From Erwinia_E haradaeae_G (GTDB lineage: Bacteria; Pseudomonadota; Gammaproteobacteria; Enterobacterales; Enterobacteriaceae), in the NCBI RefSeq assembly GCF_900698955.1, contig NZ_LR217720.1:930001-994000 (forward strand): a stretch of DNA of 64,000 nt, given 5' to 3'. The position numbers were made by a program, and so were the translations under genes. The notes below the pieces were generated by a model, which was given only the letters and a program-made list of their open reading frames with translations, searched no databases and was not told the origin of the DNA. Shown here one piece after another: positions 1-8,977 of the stretch (positions are counted from its first letter, which is position 1; the number at the start of each line of letters is the position of its first letter).

Positions 1-57
1 ACAGAAAAAGTCTATAATAGTAGATATTTTTTTCTTGCGCCATAAGATGAGAAAATC

Positions 58-729
58 ATGCAAATATTAGCGTTGGACACGACTACACAACATTGTTCTG
101 TAGCATTACTCACTCAGAAGGGAAAATTCTCTTATTGTGAACACTGCGCTCGTGAGCACACTCAATATCTTCTTCCGTTTATACATGATATTTTACAAAA
201 ATGTAAAGTTTCCTTACATGAAATAGATCTCTTGGCCTTTGCTCGTGGTCCTGGTAGTTTCTCTGGTGTCCGCATATGTCTTGCCACTGCACAAGGACTC
301 GCTCTAGGCGCAAATATTCCATTAACAGGAATTTCCACACTGAAAATAATGGCAGAAACTGCCTGGAGACATCATGGTGCAAAAAAAGTGCTAGTAGCAA
401 ATGATGCACATATGGGTGATATATATTGGGCTGAATATCAACGTAAAAATGATGGAAATTGGAGTGGCGAGGACACTGAATCACTACTTAAACCCGCAGA
501 AATAATAAAACGCATGACTTTTTTGAGAGGAAAGTGGTTTTGTGTAGGTACAGGATGGAAACTTTATCCACAATTGACTCATATTAGTAATATTGATTTA
601 ATGGTTACAATCATCAAAGCGCCACATGCAGTAGACATGATACCTTTAGTACAAAACAATCTTTCTTTAGAAAGTATATATTTACCCCGCAATGCCAAAC
701 CTTATTACTTACGTCATAAGGTATGCTAG
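58..729 (+). CDS. tsaB: TsaB, tRNA t6A37 threonylcarbamoyltransferase subunit
   Basis: TsaB is the non-catalytic partner of TsaD in the TsaBCDE system that makes the universal t6A37 modification on ANN-decoding tRNAs in the cytoplasm. The 223-residue product opens with the ASKHA-type ALDTTT strand (residues 5-10) and carries GPGSFSG at 64-70, both typical of the family. E. coli TsaB is 231 residues, so this copy is essentially full length with a slightly short C-terminus. It stands alone: none of its usual E. coli neighbours are present and the next feature is a tRNA on the other strand. t6A synthesis is essential, which explains retention in a reduced genome. Confidence 0.95.
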   Translation: MQILALDTTTQHCSVALLTQKGKFSYCEHCAREHTQYLLPFIHDILQKCKVSLHEIDLLAFARGPGSFSGVRICLATAQGLALGANIPLTGISTLKIMAETAWRHHGAKKVLVANDAHMGDIYWAEYQRKNDGNWSGEDTESLLKPAEIIKRMTFLRGKWFCVGTGWKLYPQLTHISNIDLMVTIIKAPHAVDMIPLVQNNLSLESIYLPRNAKPYYLRHKVC

Positions 730-751
730 TTTCCCTTCTACTCAGGGAAAC
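729..751 (+). terminator. Stem-loop directly after tsaB
   Basis: A 7-bp perfect stem (GTTTCCC at 729-735, GGGAAAC at 745-751, 9-nt loop) begins at the last base of the tsaB stop codon. No T-run follows, so it may only stabilise the 3' end rather than terminate. Confidence 0.4.
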
Positions 752-962
752 ACATCGTGCATATAGATAAAAATGTATGTATGATACACTTAGGGCGAAA
801 TAAATCTCTGTAACTATAATTACTTCTTTCTCTATTCCTAATTGGAAATTAAATCTTTAATATAAATTTTCACGCTGCATAAAATTTAAAAATAGGTGTC
901 CATCCTTTTATAATAAGTGATTCTTGAGATACCCATTCTAATACAAAGATAATATGATATGA

Positions 963-1038
963 TGGCAGGGACGGAGAGACTCGAACTCCCAACACCCGGT
1001 TTTGGAGACCGGTGCTCTACCAATTGAACTACGCCCCT
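963..1038 (-). tRNA. trpT: tRNA-Trp (CCA)
   Basis: The minus strand reads as a 76-nt tRNA almost identical to E. coli trpT. The anticodon loop is CTCCAAA, the T-arm carries GTTCGAGTC and the CCA end is encoded. One acceptor-stem pair is a G-U wobble because the 3' strand reads CGTCCCT where E. coli has CGCCCCT. In E. coli trpT sits at the distal end of the rrnC operon. Here it lies downstream, on the same strand, of tRNA-Glu and murI, which fits a relic rRNA operon. Confidence 0.97.
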
Positions 1039-1829
1039 AAATACCTAAATCACATCAAGCATAATTATCATACCTACCTTTATCTTAAGTTTGTAAATAT
1101 ATTTCTTAATCCTCATTCTAGTTTTTTAGAAATCAATATTTATCTATATAGACGGCATGATATTAATATAGTTGTTATATTTCTACATCTAGCCCTTCTG
1201 GATGTAGAAGATTATTGACCAGTCAACTCTTTAAAAATAATTATAGATAAACACGCTCGTTATGAATATGAATTCATATAGCTCAATGCTGTTTTATAAA
1301 ACATGCGTAATACAAAATTTATTTAAAATATATTTTATGTTGTGTATAAAGTCTATTTAAATGTCTAAGAATCTTATATTCCTATACAGATAGGTTATAT
1401 ATAAATATTATTACTACTGTAATTCTATATTCTATATACTATATTTGTGATTGATGCTAATAAGCATATAGCTTGTTTTAGACTTCTGAGACAATGTCAT
1501 ACTTCGTCTGCCATCCATATGCGACCTTCATCGATCCAACCACGATATACCGTTTATATGAATCACTCCATAATATCTCAAGGATACCTGTCATCTGATA
1601 TACATAACGCATACATTAAGAAAAATATGCCGATACATATGATCTTATTTCGATGAAAGCGTTCATTATTCTCAAACCTACATATATTCATAATACTCAT
1701 ACCATGCTATACAAAAAACAGTACGTATTTATTTATCTATACCTCTCATGATTTTATGTCACGGACATAGCGAATGAAGAACCTTTATCTGTTTTTTAGG
1801 TATGATGCATTGTACAATTTTTAAAATAA
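1039..1829. other. Intergenic DNA, no gene recognised
   Basis: About 790 bp of AT-rich sequence lies between tRNA-Glu and tRNA-Trp, where an rRNA operon would carry 23S and 5S genes. I see no conserved rRNA segment. Short open frames here (longest about 69 codons) resemble chance frames. Confidence 0.6.
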
Positions 1830-1856
1830 AGAAAAAACCTATATGTCTAATATAGG
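1826..1856 (-). terminator. Rho-independent terminator after tRNA-Glu
   Basis: On the minus strand a 7-bp stem (CCTATAT, 5-nt loop, ATATAGG; plus-strand 1838-1856) is followed by TTTTTTC and further T-rich sequence. It begins about 33 nt past the 3' end of tRNA-Glu. This is the most convincing intrinsic terminator in the window. It implies tRNA-Glu is now transcribed as its own unit, separate from tRNA-Trp. Confidence 0.65.
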
Positions 1857-1889
1857 AAATAGGTTTTCATCTTTACAAAATATCCATAA

Positions 1890-1965
1890 TGGTGTCCCCA
1901 AGGGGATTTGAACCCCTGTTACTGCCGTGAAAGGGCAATGTCCTGGACCTCTAGACGATGGGGAC
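1890..1965 (-). tRNA. gltT: tRNA-Glu (TTC)
   Basis: The minus strand gives a 76-nt tRNA beginning GTCCCCATCGTCTAGAGG with anticodon TTC in the loop CTTTCAC, T-arm GGTTCAAATCC and an encoded CCA end. It matches the E. coli tRNA-Glu that sits in the 16S-23S spacer of rrnB, directly after murI. Here murI is again the upstream gene on the same strand, but only 478 bp separate them, too little for a 16S gene. Confidence 0.97.
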
Positions 1966-2443
1966 GTATATATTACTTTTCACTACACCACTATATTTCT
2001 CTCGACAACTTATTTATCTTTTGTAGAAAAAAATTTATACGATGAGAAAAATATTAAAATAGTGCTCACATATTACATTTTAAAAAGCAATATTACACCT
2101 CTGCTTATTCTCGTCTACTACAATAGACGATACTATCTCCTATAGTAGCATACTACTCATGAAATAAGCGGTGATTTCTGTGTATTAAACAACTACTTCA
2201 TCTGATTAGTAACGTTAGATATGTAGTTAATATGCTTTCTTGAAAATAAATCACATAACATCTGACTCACTTTTTATACTGACTACAGACTAACTTCTGA
2301 CTAAAAGAAAAAAACGCGCAATTCGAAAATATTCGCATACAACTTCCCATTTACATCGACCCTTATTATATCAATTCTCACGTGGAGTACAAGAGTAAAA
2401 TAAAAACTTTACAGGATTTCCGCCACTACACCTCACTAAATTT
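1966..2443. other. Intergenic DNA between murI and tRNA-Glu
   Basis: These 478 bp occupy the position of the 16S rRNA gene in E. coli rrnB. No 16S-like conserved block is visible. A weak minus-strand promoter-like pair (TTGTCG, 17 nt, TAGTGA) lies just upstream of tRNA-Glu, but I would not rely on it. Confidence 0.5.
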
Positions 2444-3295
2444 TTACAATGTTAGTTTTTTCAATGTTTGAAATCCATAATATTGTAGTGTAGGTATTAA
2501 CTCTTTTGCGTGCTGTGTCAAATCCATACACAATGCCACATTATGCGCAATAGCAATGTTTGTAGTGGATGGATACCCTAAAACGAATGCCGTACGCCGA
2601 GCTATTGCTGCCCCGGAGTCAATTAACTGTGTACCTACAGGTAAGACCGCTTGTAATTCATCACGAATAAGAGGAAAATGTGTACAGCCTAGTATAACTG
2701 TATCAGGAGGTGGGGACATATGTAGCCACGGCTGTAATATTTTTCTAACTGTATTAAGAGATACTAGCCCACCACGTAATTTACTTTCAGCTAATTCTAC
2801 TAATTCCTTCGATCCCAATAGAGTTGTTTTACATGCACTCGCAAATCGCGCAATAAGATCATGCGTATAAGATCTCTGTAAAGTGCCACGAGTAGCTAAT
2901 AAACCTATTACACCATTACGAGTTATACATGCAGCAGGTTTGATGGCCGGCACCACCCCTATTATAGGGAATGTAAAACGAGCTCGTAGTGCAGGTAAGC
3001 TCACAATACTGGCTGAATTACATGCCACAACCGCAAGTGCCAGGACATACAAACGTGTAACTGCCGTAATAATTGACATTACCCTCTGAGTGGTAATTTC
3101 TGCAGATTTTTCACCATACGGAAAAACAATATTATCAAATACATATAAATAATGCAGATTTGGCAATAATTTAAATACCTCATTATAGACAGATAAACCA
3201 CCAACACCAGAATCTAATATCAGTACTGTAGAGCAAATAGTCGATAGTCTCGCTATATTTGAAAAATTAACACAACATACTCTATGCCTAATCAT
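2444..3295 (-). CDS. murI: Glutamate racemase MurI
   Basis: MurI interconverts L- and D-glutamate in the cytoplasm, supplying D-Glu for peptidoglycan stem peptides. The 283-residue product (285 in E. coli) has the substrate motif DSGVGG at 28-33 and the two catalytic cysteines in ACNSAS (Cys92) and GCTHFP (Cys204). The usual ACNTAS reads ACNSAS, a mild change. The first ~23 residues do not align with anything specific, so the exact start is uncertain. Retention of murI implies a peptidoglycan wall. It points toward tRNA-Glu, as in the E. coli murI-rrnB arrangement. Confidence 0.95.
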   Translation of the reverse strand: MIRHRVCCVNFSNIARLSTICSTVLILDSGVGGLSVYNEVFKLLPNLHYLYVFDNIVFPYGEKSAEITTQRVMSIITAVTRLYVLALAVVACNSASIVSLPALRARFTFPIIGVVPAIKPAACITRNGVIGLLATRGTLQRSYTHDLIARFASACKTTLLGSKELVELAESKLRGGLVSLNTVRKILQPWLHMSPPPDTVILGCTHFPLIRDELQAVLPVGTQLIDSGAAIARRTAFVLGYPSTTNIAIAHNVALCMDLTQHAKELIPTLQYYGFQTLKKLTL

Positions 3296-4016
3296 ATTAG
3301 ATCCTCTATGAATTTTAAGACATAGGCATCTATTTTAAAGATTTTTACAACATATACGCCGATTAATAAAGTCCATCCATTAATATATCATATTTTTCAA
3401 CATAGGGATAAAAATGCAGACTCTTCTTCATAGAGTCGTATTATCGTACAAATGAGAATTTTCTTACTATGCATATAGAATATATGTGATTACTGCATGA
3501 CTTTTTGTATTCTAGTTATTTTAATAACCATTACAGATCAAGACTTGATGACCATTGGTAAAATATCTATACGGAACATAATGTCTCATTGAATACACCT
3601 TCGACCATAAGAAAATAACTTATAACAGATACATATAATGCATAAAATAAAAATCACTATATGCGCTAATTGTAACGCAATCATAAATCGCTTTACACAA
3701 AATGCGCATCTAGAGATGCGATTAAGACAATTTTTATGGATAGTGAAAAACTACACGGATATTCTCGATAATAATATAAAGTTATATCAATCCACTACAC
3801 TATCTAGTTAGACAGATAAAATGTAAACAGATGCACTAATATGAATATTACATAAAATTACATGTCAGAATAAAATATACCTACTACACGTTATTTGACC
3901 TATCTTAGTACTCCAAATCATCAACGCTATATAAAAACATTTTTTGTAGTGTAGAGCCCTATTTATTATTTTACTATAATCATCCAATCATTCTAGATAT
4001 TTGTTCATTCTCAATA
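3296..4016. other. Intergenic DNA, nothing recognised
   Basis: About 720 bp of AT-rich DNA lies between tRNA-Arg and the murI start. I see no tRNA, protein remnant or repeat. Confidence 0.5.
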
Positions 4017-4093
4017 TGGTGCATCCAGGAGGATTCGAACCTCCGACCGCTCGGTTCGTAGCCGAGTACTCTATCCAACTGAGCTATGGATGC
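4017..4093 (-). tRNA. argV: tRNA-Arg (ACG)
   Basis: The minus strand encodes a 77-nt tRNA close to E. coli argV, with anticodon ACG in the loop CTACGAA, T-arm GGTTCGAATCC and an encoded CCA end. It follows tRNA-Ser(GCT) after a 4-nt gap. This pair also exists in E. coli as serV-argV, where several tandem argV copies occur; here one remains. An ACG anticodon needs the TadA adenosine deaminase, encoded elsewhere if present. Confidence 0.97.
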
Positions 4094-4097
4094 GTAA

Positions 4098-4190
4098 TGG
4101 CGGTGAGACGGGGATTCGAACCCCGGATGCAGATTTTAGCCGCATACTCCCTTAGCAGGGGAGCGCCTTCAACCTCTCGGCCATCTCACC
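4098..4190 (-). tRNA. serV: tRNA-Ser (GCT)
   Basis: A 93-nt class II tRNA on the minus strand has a long variable arm, anticodon GCT in CTGCTAA, T-arm GGTTCGAATCC and an encoded CCA end. It closely matches E. coli serV. It is the first gene of a two-tRNA unit with tRNA-Arg. Confidence 0.97.
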
Positions 4191-4675
4191 ACTAAAAATT
4201 CTTTACAATTCATATCTCTCAAAACTCAAAAAATAGTTAGTTTTCTCAGACACATCAATACTGTAATATCTATTTTACTTTTTAGCTCTTTAAAGTCAAA
4301 TCATTTCGCTACCTACAACTATTGATTCATAATATTTTATGTCTAAAGTAGCGTGACATGCGATCCTAAGAAATATTTACTTAGCCAAAATAACAGTAAT
4401 TTTATATTGTTACCTAACAATATACCTGACACAACAGAAATATATTCTTATGTTGTACAGTTTACCTTGAGTCATCATTATATGTAATATCCAGACTATA
4501 TTTATACGTCGTATAGACAAAGAGTGTTGGTATGCATATTTGAAGAATATACTACACTTAATATGCATACTTTACTCATATTATATTGTGATAAATGAAC
4601 CATAAATCTTGTATTGAGATACAACTAGTTAGTTTAAATGTACCATATACATCAACTATATATTTATTACTTACC
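4191..4675. other. Intergenic DNA, nothing recognised
   Basis: About 485 bp lies between the tRNA pair and the proP stop. A 6-bp stem (TTGTAT at 4609-4614, ATACAA at 4619-4624) lies some 50 bp beyond the proP stop but has no T-run, so it is a poor terminator candidate. Confidence 0.4.
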
Positions 4676-6196
4676 TTATTCTTGAATATATGGATGCTGA
4701 TTAATTAAATGTGAACGTTTTTTTTCTAGAAGAATAATCTGTTTTTTAATTGCGGTGATTTTGCGTTCAATATAGGCATGATGTTCTATCAAGAGTTCTT
4801 TAGCTTCTTCTAAATCTGAAGCCACAGGACTAGCGCCGCGCAAAGGTAAATTAGCAGTTTCTCGCATCATCACACCAGTACCTAAACCAATTCCTCCTAC
4901 TATCATTAAATAATATGCTGGTATATACAAGTTATTAGTGACCTCCACTAACCACGCAGTAATTGTTGGAGTAAAACTAGCAATCAATACTGACATGTTA
5001 AATGAAGCAGCCAATGCACTATATCGGATGCGCGTGGGAAATAACGCTGGTAATATTGATGCCATAACGCCAGTAAAACTATTAAGAATTAAGGATAGTG
5101 TTAGTAAACCACAAAACATTAAGCCAATCATACTACTGTTTATTAACATAAAACAAGGTATCGCAAGCAATAACAGCATACTACTACCGGTAATTACTAG
5201 TGGACGGCGGCCAAACCTGTCACTCATCAACCCCATTATAGGTTGTAATAATAACATACAAACCATAATAGCTATAGTTATCCTAATGCCATCATCTTCA
5301 GAATAATGCAGATTGTACGATAAATAACTTGGCATATATGTCAGCAACATATAATAAGTAACATTAGTTGTAATCACTAAACCCATACAAGTGAGAATAC
5401 TCTTCCGGTATGTAGTAAAAACCTCCTTAAAAGACATTGTATAATGAGAAACTCTCGTACCAGAAGACAATGCATAACCACCTCTTTGTTGTAAATGTGC
5501 AATATGCTGCTGAAATACAGGTGTCTCCCCTATTCCCCGACGGAGATATAGCCCAATCACCCCAAGAGGTAGGGCCATTAAAAATAGCATGCGCCAACCC
5601 CATTTCAGGAAATCATCTGGACCAGTGATAAAAGCAGCTAAGACGACTAGTCCAGCTCCTAGCACAAAACCAGCAATAGAGCTAAAATCTAACCAACTAC
5701 CCATAAAGCCACGTTTGCGATCTGGCGAATATTCAGCTACAAAGATCGATGCTCCAATATACTCACCGCCTATTGAAAACCCTTGAATTATTTTACAGAG
5801 AACAAGACAAATAGGCGCCCATATTCCTATAGAGTGATAAGATGGAATGATACTAATACAAGCAGTGCTTAATGACATGATAATAATAGTTAATGAAAGT
5901 ATTTTTTGACGACCATACCGATCTCCTAATACTCCAAAAAACCAACCACCTAGTGGTCGAATTAAAAAAGGAACAGCAAAAGTTGCCAATACTGCAATTC
6001 TTTGCATGCCGGGCTCACTTTCAGGCAAAAAAGCTCTTCCTAATGCATAAGCAACAAAACCATATATACTAAAATCAAACCACTCTATGATATTTCCTAA
6101 TGCAGCGGCTTTTATTGCTTTATGTAACCTCACATCATCAATAATCATCACATCCTTTAATCCAAGAAAATTTCCATGTTGTTTATTTAATGTCAT
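4676..6196 (-). CDS. proP: ProP, osmosensory proline/betaine:H+ symporter
   Basis: ProP is an inner-membrane major-facilitator symporter that imports proline, glycine betaine and related osmolytes when osmolality rises. The 506-residue product (500 in E. coli) aligns end to end, including the first-helix block GNIIEWFDF, the loop DRYGRQK and the SPDRKRGFMGSW region. The C-terminal tail from about residue 455 is intact and heptad-like (EEAKELLIEHHAYIERKI onward). That is the antiparallel coiled coil that sets the osmotic activation threshold in E. coli. The ATG is preceded by AGGAT at good spacing. A perfect 15-bp inverted repeat lies 68 nt upstream. Retention of the whole sensor suggests the cell still meets changing osmolality. 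Confidence 0.95.
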   Translation of the reverse strand: MTLNKQHGNFLGLKDVMIIDDVRLHKAIKAAALGNIIEWFDFSIYGFVAYALGRAFLPESEPGMQRIAVLATFAVPFLIRPLGGWFFGVLGDRYGRQKILSLTIIIMSLSTACISIIPSYHSIGIWAPICLVLCKIIQGFSIGGEYIGASIFVAEYSPDRKRGFMGSWLDFSSIAGFVLGAGLVVLAAFITGPDDFLKWGWRMLFLMALPLGVIGLYLRRGIGETPVFQQHIAHLQQRGGYALSSGTRVSHYTMSFKEVFTTYRKSILTCMGLVITTNVTYYMLLTYMPSYLSYNLHYSEDDGIRITIAIMVCMLLLQPIMGLMSDRFGRRPLVITGSSMLLLLAIPCFMLINSSMIGLMFCGLLTLSLILNSFTGVMASILPALFPTRIRYSALAASFNMSVLIASFTPTITAWLVEVTNNLYIPAYYLMIVGGIGLGTGVMMRETANLPLRGASPVASDLEEAKELLIEHHAYIERKITAIKKQIILLEKKRSHLINQHPYIQE

Positions 6197-6264
6197 ATGT
6201 CATATCCTATATGATCTTTTTTAAACTTCAATTGACATACAGCAGTCCAGATGATACTGACTAA

Positions 6265-6297
6265 ATATACTTATAGAATATAATTCTATAAGTATAT
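6265..6297. repeat. Perfect 15-bp inverted repeat upstream of proP
   Basis: The arms are ATATACTTATAGAAT (6265-6279) and ATTCTATAAGTATAT (6283-6297), separated by the 3-nt loop ATA. There is no mismatch. It lies 68 nt upstream of the proP ATG, so it would be in the proP leader or promoter. It could be a protein-binding operator or an RNA hairpin. It has no T-run on either strand, so termination is less likely. Confidence 0.8.
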
Positions 6298-7154
6298 GAC
6301 GCGAGCTATTTTCAAAAAAATAATTCTATACAGCATGTCGTGACTACAAGTATCGATCCGCTCATATCCTTATAATATCCCTCCCTGACGACTGTATTAT
6401 TCTCAAATACCCAATCTCTTCTCTATCTCACCTCTAAATGCTATGATATAAATAATAGTCATAAAATGGAGTGGTTTAAAATCTACCCAGATATTATAAT
6501 TAACACCCCATTGTCCTGAGATAAAACACATTGAAATTACTATTGCATGGTTAAAAATGAAAAGTAAAAAGGATTTTCTTTATAAGAATACAATCATTTT
6601 TTATGTTGCATCCATGCATATCAAGAAAAGATGTAACAAACTATCTTACCTTGGTTGTTGCATAATAAAACATCTATAAATGCGGCGATCACTAACCAAA
6701 CGCTCAACACTCCAGAAATCGCACTACTTCTAAAGTACCCAGATTACATGCAAAGTAAAAATACATAATGCGATAAATTCTATCTATTGAACACTTGGAC
6801 TACTAAGATATGTACTCACATAAAAACAATAAAAAACATATAACATGTAATAAAATTGTGATTATACAATTATCATCTAATATGCTTCTCGATAGGTTGA
6901 CTTGGACTACATACTCTCATACATAATATATTAGTAGATATGTATTGTTGTATGATTATAAAATATTAATCATCTACTATCATTAGACAATCTATATCTC
7001 TGATATCATTTTTAAAAAGTAGAGAGTGCGTTCCAAATAAGTAGATTTCTAAATTGATTTGAACACATCAATGTAATTCTCTGCACACTGTGTGTCATGC
7101 TACAAACAAACTACCAAAAATAGAAAAGCCTTATACACAGAACCACCCTTTTAC
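6298..7154. other. Intergenic DNA upstream of proP, nothing recognised
   Basis: About 860 bp of AT-rich sequence with no recognisable gene, RNA or repeat. Confidence 0.45.
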
Positions 7155-7493
7155 TCAAGATCTGAGGAAAATACTATTATCATTGAAATTAAAAAGATTT
7201 TTTAAAAAAACAGTTATTATCTTGTGGTATACACTGATTTTATCTACTATCTGAAAATAATGTTTCCGCATGCAATGCTGTAACTTATCAATATCAACTA
7301 GTAAGCTACTGACCCAATGCTCTTTGCGGGAATTAATTTCTATAAGTATGAGTAATAATTGGATGATCGTATTTACTAAAATAAATAACATGTATGCATA
7401 CAATGCAAACCCTTCCTCTAACTGAGGACATGAAGATAGTGCTATATAAAAATTATTATAATCAGTCAATTTGATAGATTTATATAAATACAT
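7155..7493 (-). CDS. Possible small membrane protein, unknown
   Basis: This is a 112-residue open frame with an ATG at 7493 and a plausible GGAT four bases upstream. I do not recognise it. Residues about 30-52 form a strongly hydrophobic stretch (ALYAYMLFILVNTIIQLLLI) that could span a membrane, and the remainder is polar and cysteine-poor. At this base composition, a chance frame this long in the window's noncoding DNA should be rare but not impossible. It lies in an otherwise empty 1.8-kb gap. It may be spurious. Confidence 0.2.
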   Translation of the reverse strand: MYLYKSIKLTDYNNFYIALSSCPQLEEGFALYAYMLFILVNTIIQLLLILIEINSRKEHWVSSLLVDIDKLQHCMRKHYFQIVDKISVYHKIITVFLKNLFNFNDNSIFLRS

Positions 7494-8039
7494 GACATCC
7501 TATTAAGCGCCATGTTACATATAATACTTAATGCTATACTATACTCACTGGAAAGAATGAGCATTAGGATCATTTATATGACAGCACTTTATTCCTTAAG
7601 ATGCCTAAAATAAAAATCACTCACCTACTCAGGATGAAGAAAAAACAATTCCATATCATAAAAACGTGTGGTAAAAATAGCAATTGTCTATAGCTATTAC
7701 CCTCTTTCTGGTGCAGAATATATCATATGATACATCATATGTAATGGGCTGCTATAGCCTATTATAAATACACCTGTCACTATAATACTCATCTATTAGA
7801 ATATGCATATTTAAAGAAAAACAGTTACAGCGAGAAAATAGATAGGTGGTTTTCACATAACAACACTCACATCCCATATCAGATAGCGTTATGTAAACTA
7901 CGTTAGAGGTGCGATGCATATACTGCATGCAGTACAATACACATCGCAATAAATCGATATTTTGTATAATCTTATGATCATCATCACAAGATGATAATGA
8001 AAAACTACATTTCTAAGAAAACATAAAAGGAGATAATAT
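7494..8039. other. Intergenic DNA upstream of rpmE
   Basis: About 545 bp, AT-rich, with no recognised gene. The last bases carry a strong rpmE ribosome-binding site (AAGGAGA). Confidence 0.45.
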
Positions 8040-8252
8040 ATGAAAAAAAATATTCACCCTAACTATAATAGTATTATTGCGAAATGCTCTTGTGGCAATG
8101 AAATTCACACTCGTTCTACGGCCTGCCATAACCTCACTCTAGACGTATGTAGTAACTGCCACCCATTTTATACTGGTAAACAACGTGATGTAGCTAGTGG
8201 TGGACGAGTAGATCGTTTTAATAAACGTTTTGGGATGCCACAAAATAAATAA
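8040..8252 (+). CDS. rpmE: 50S ribosomal protein L31 (zinc form)
   Basis: L31 bridges the 50S and 30S subunits. The 70-residue product equals the E. coli length and has the zinc ligand pattern of the C+ form: Cys16 and Cys18 (CSCG) and Cys37 and Cys40 (CSNC). The motif HPFYTGKQ follows, as in the family. AAGGAGA stands a few bases before the ATG. It has no operon partner here. The C+ form depends on zinc supply; I see no zinc-independent paralogue in the window. Confidence 0.97.
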   Translation: MKKNIHPNYNSIIAKCSCGNEIHTRSTACHNLTLDVCSNCHPFYTGKQRDVASGGRVDRFNKRFGMPQNK

Positions 8253-8977
8253 TCTACGCCCACTATCATAGCTAGTTGAGACATAAAAGCATCTTATGAA
8301 CTTTGAATAAATTGATTGAAGATTTTTTGTATAAACAGTATTCGCTTGAAGGAAATAAAAAATTTTTAATGGAGAGCCTCTCAAGACATATTTGACCCAT
8401 AAGAAACACACTATAAGATATGATATATGATACGGTTCATGCTCTGTATACGTCTATAAAATAGACTATATGTGACACATTACTGCCTAGATAAAAAATT
8501 AAAATACAGTATAAATATGTTCGGATATATTCAACTATATTAACATGAAAGCACAAAAATAATATTTCTGCAGATATGTTTTGACCCGTATCATGTGCAT
8601 GCGAAATAGATCACACCAAAAGTACTGCCTATCCTATGATAAATCAAGAAACATAATAAATTTCTTATCTATGCATAGTATAACAAAAGCTCTGATAATA
8701 AGGTGAGATATAAGAATATCAATAAAAAATAACCATTCTCTGCATTTTTTACACACGTCACTACAGCCATCTTCACACATGTCAATTTTTACTTATAATA
8801 GACAGAGAATATACAGTACAGAATAACAGCATACATATGCATTGTATTTGGAAAATCTTATTAAGATATGACGCGCAGCGTAAAAGCATATCTAATTTGC
8901 TATCTACATGTATGTAGATTTATCACATCTAAACATCATATACTCTTTTATATATACATATACACTGGAGACATAAA
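8253..8977. other. Intergenic DNA between rpmE and rmuC
   Basis: About 725 bp of AT-rich DNA. No gene or RNA is recognised. The rmuC ribosome-binding site (GGAG) lies at its right edge. Confidence 0.45.
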
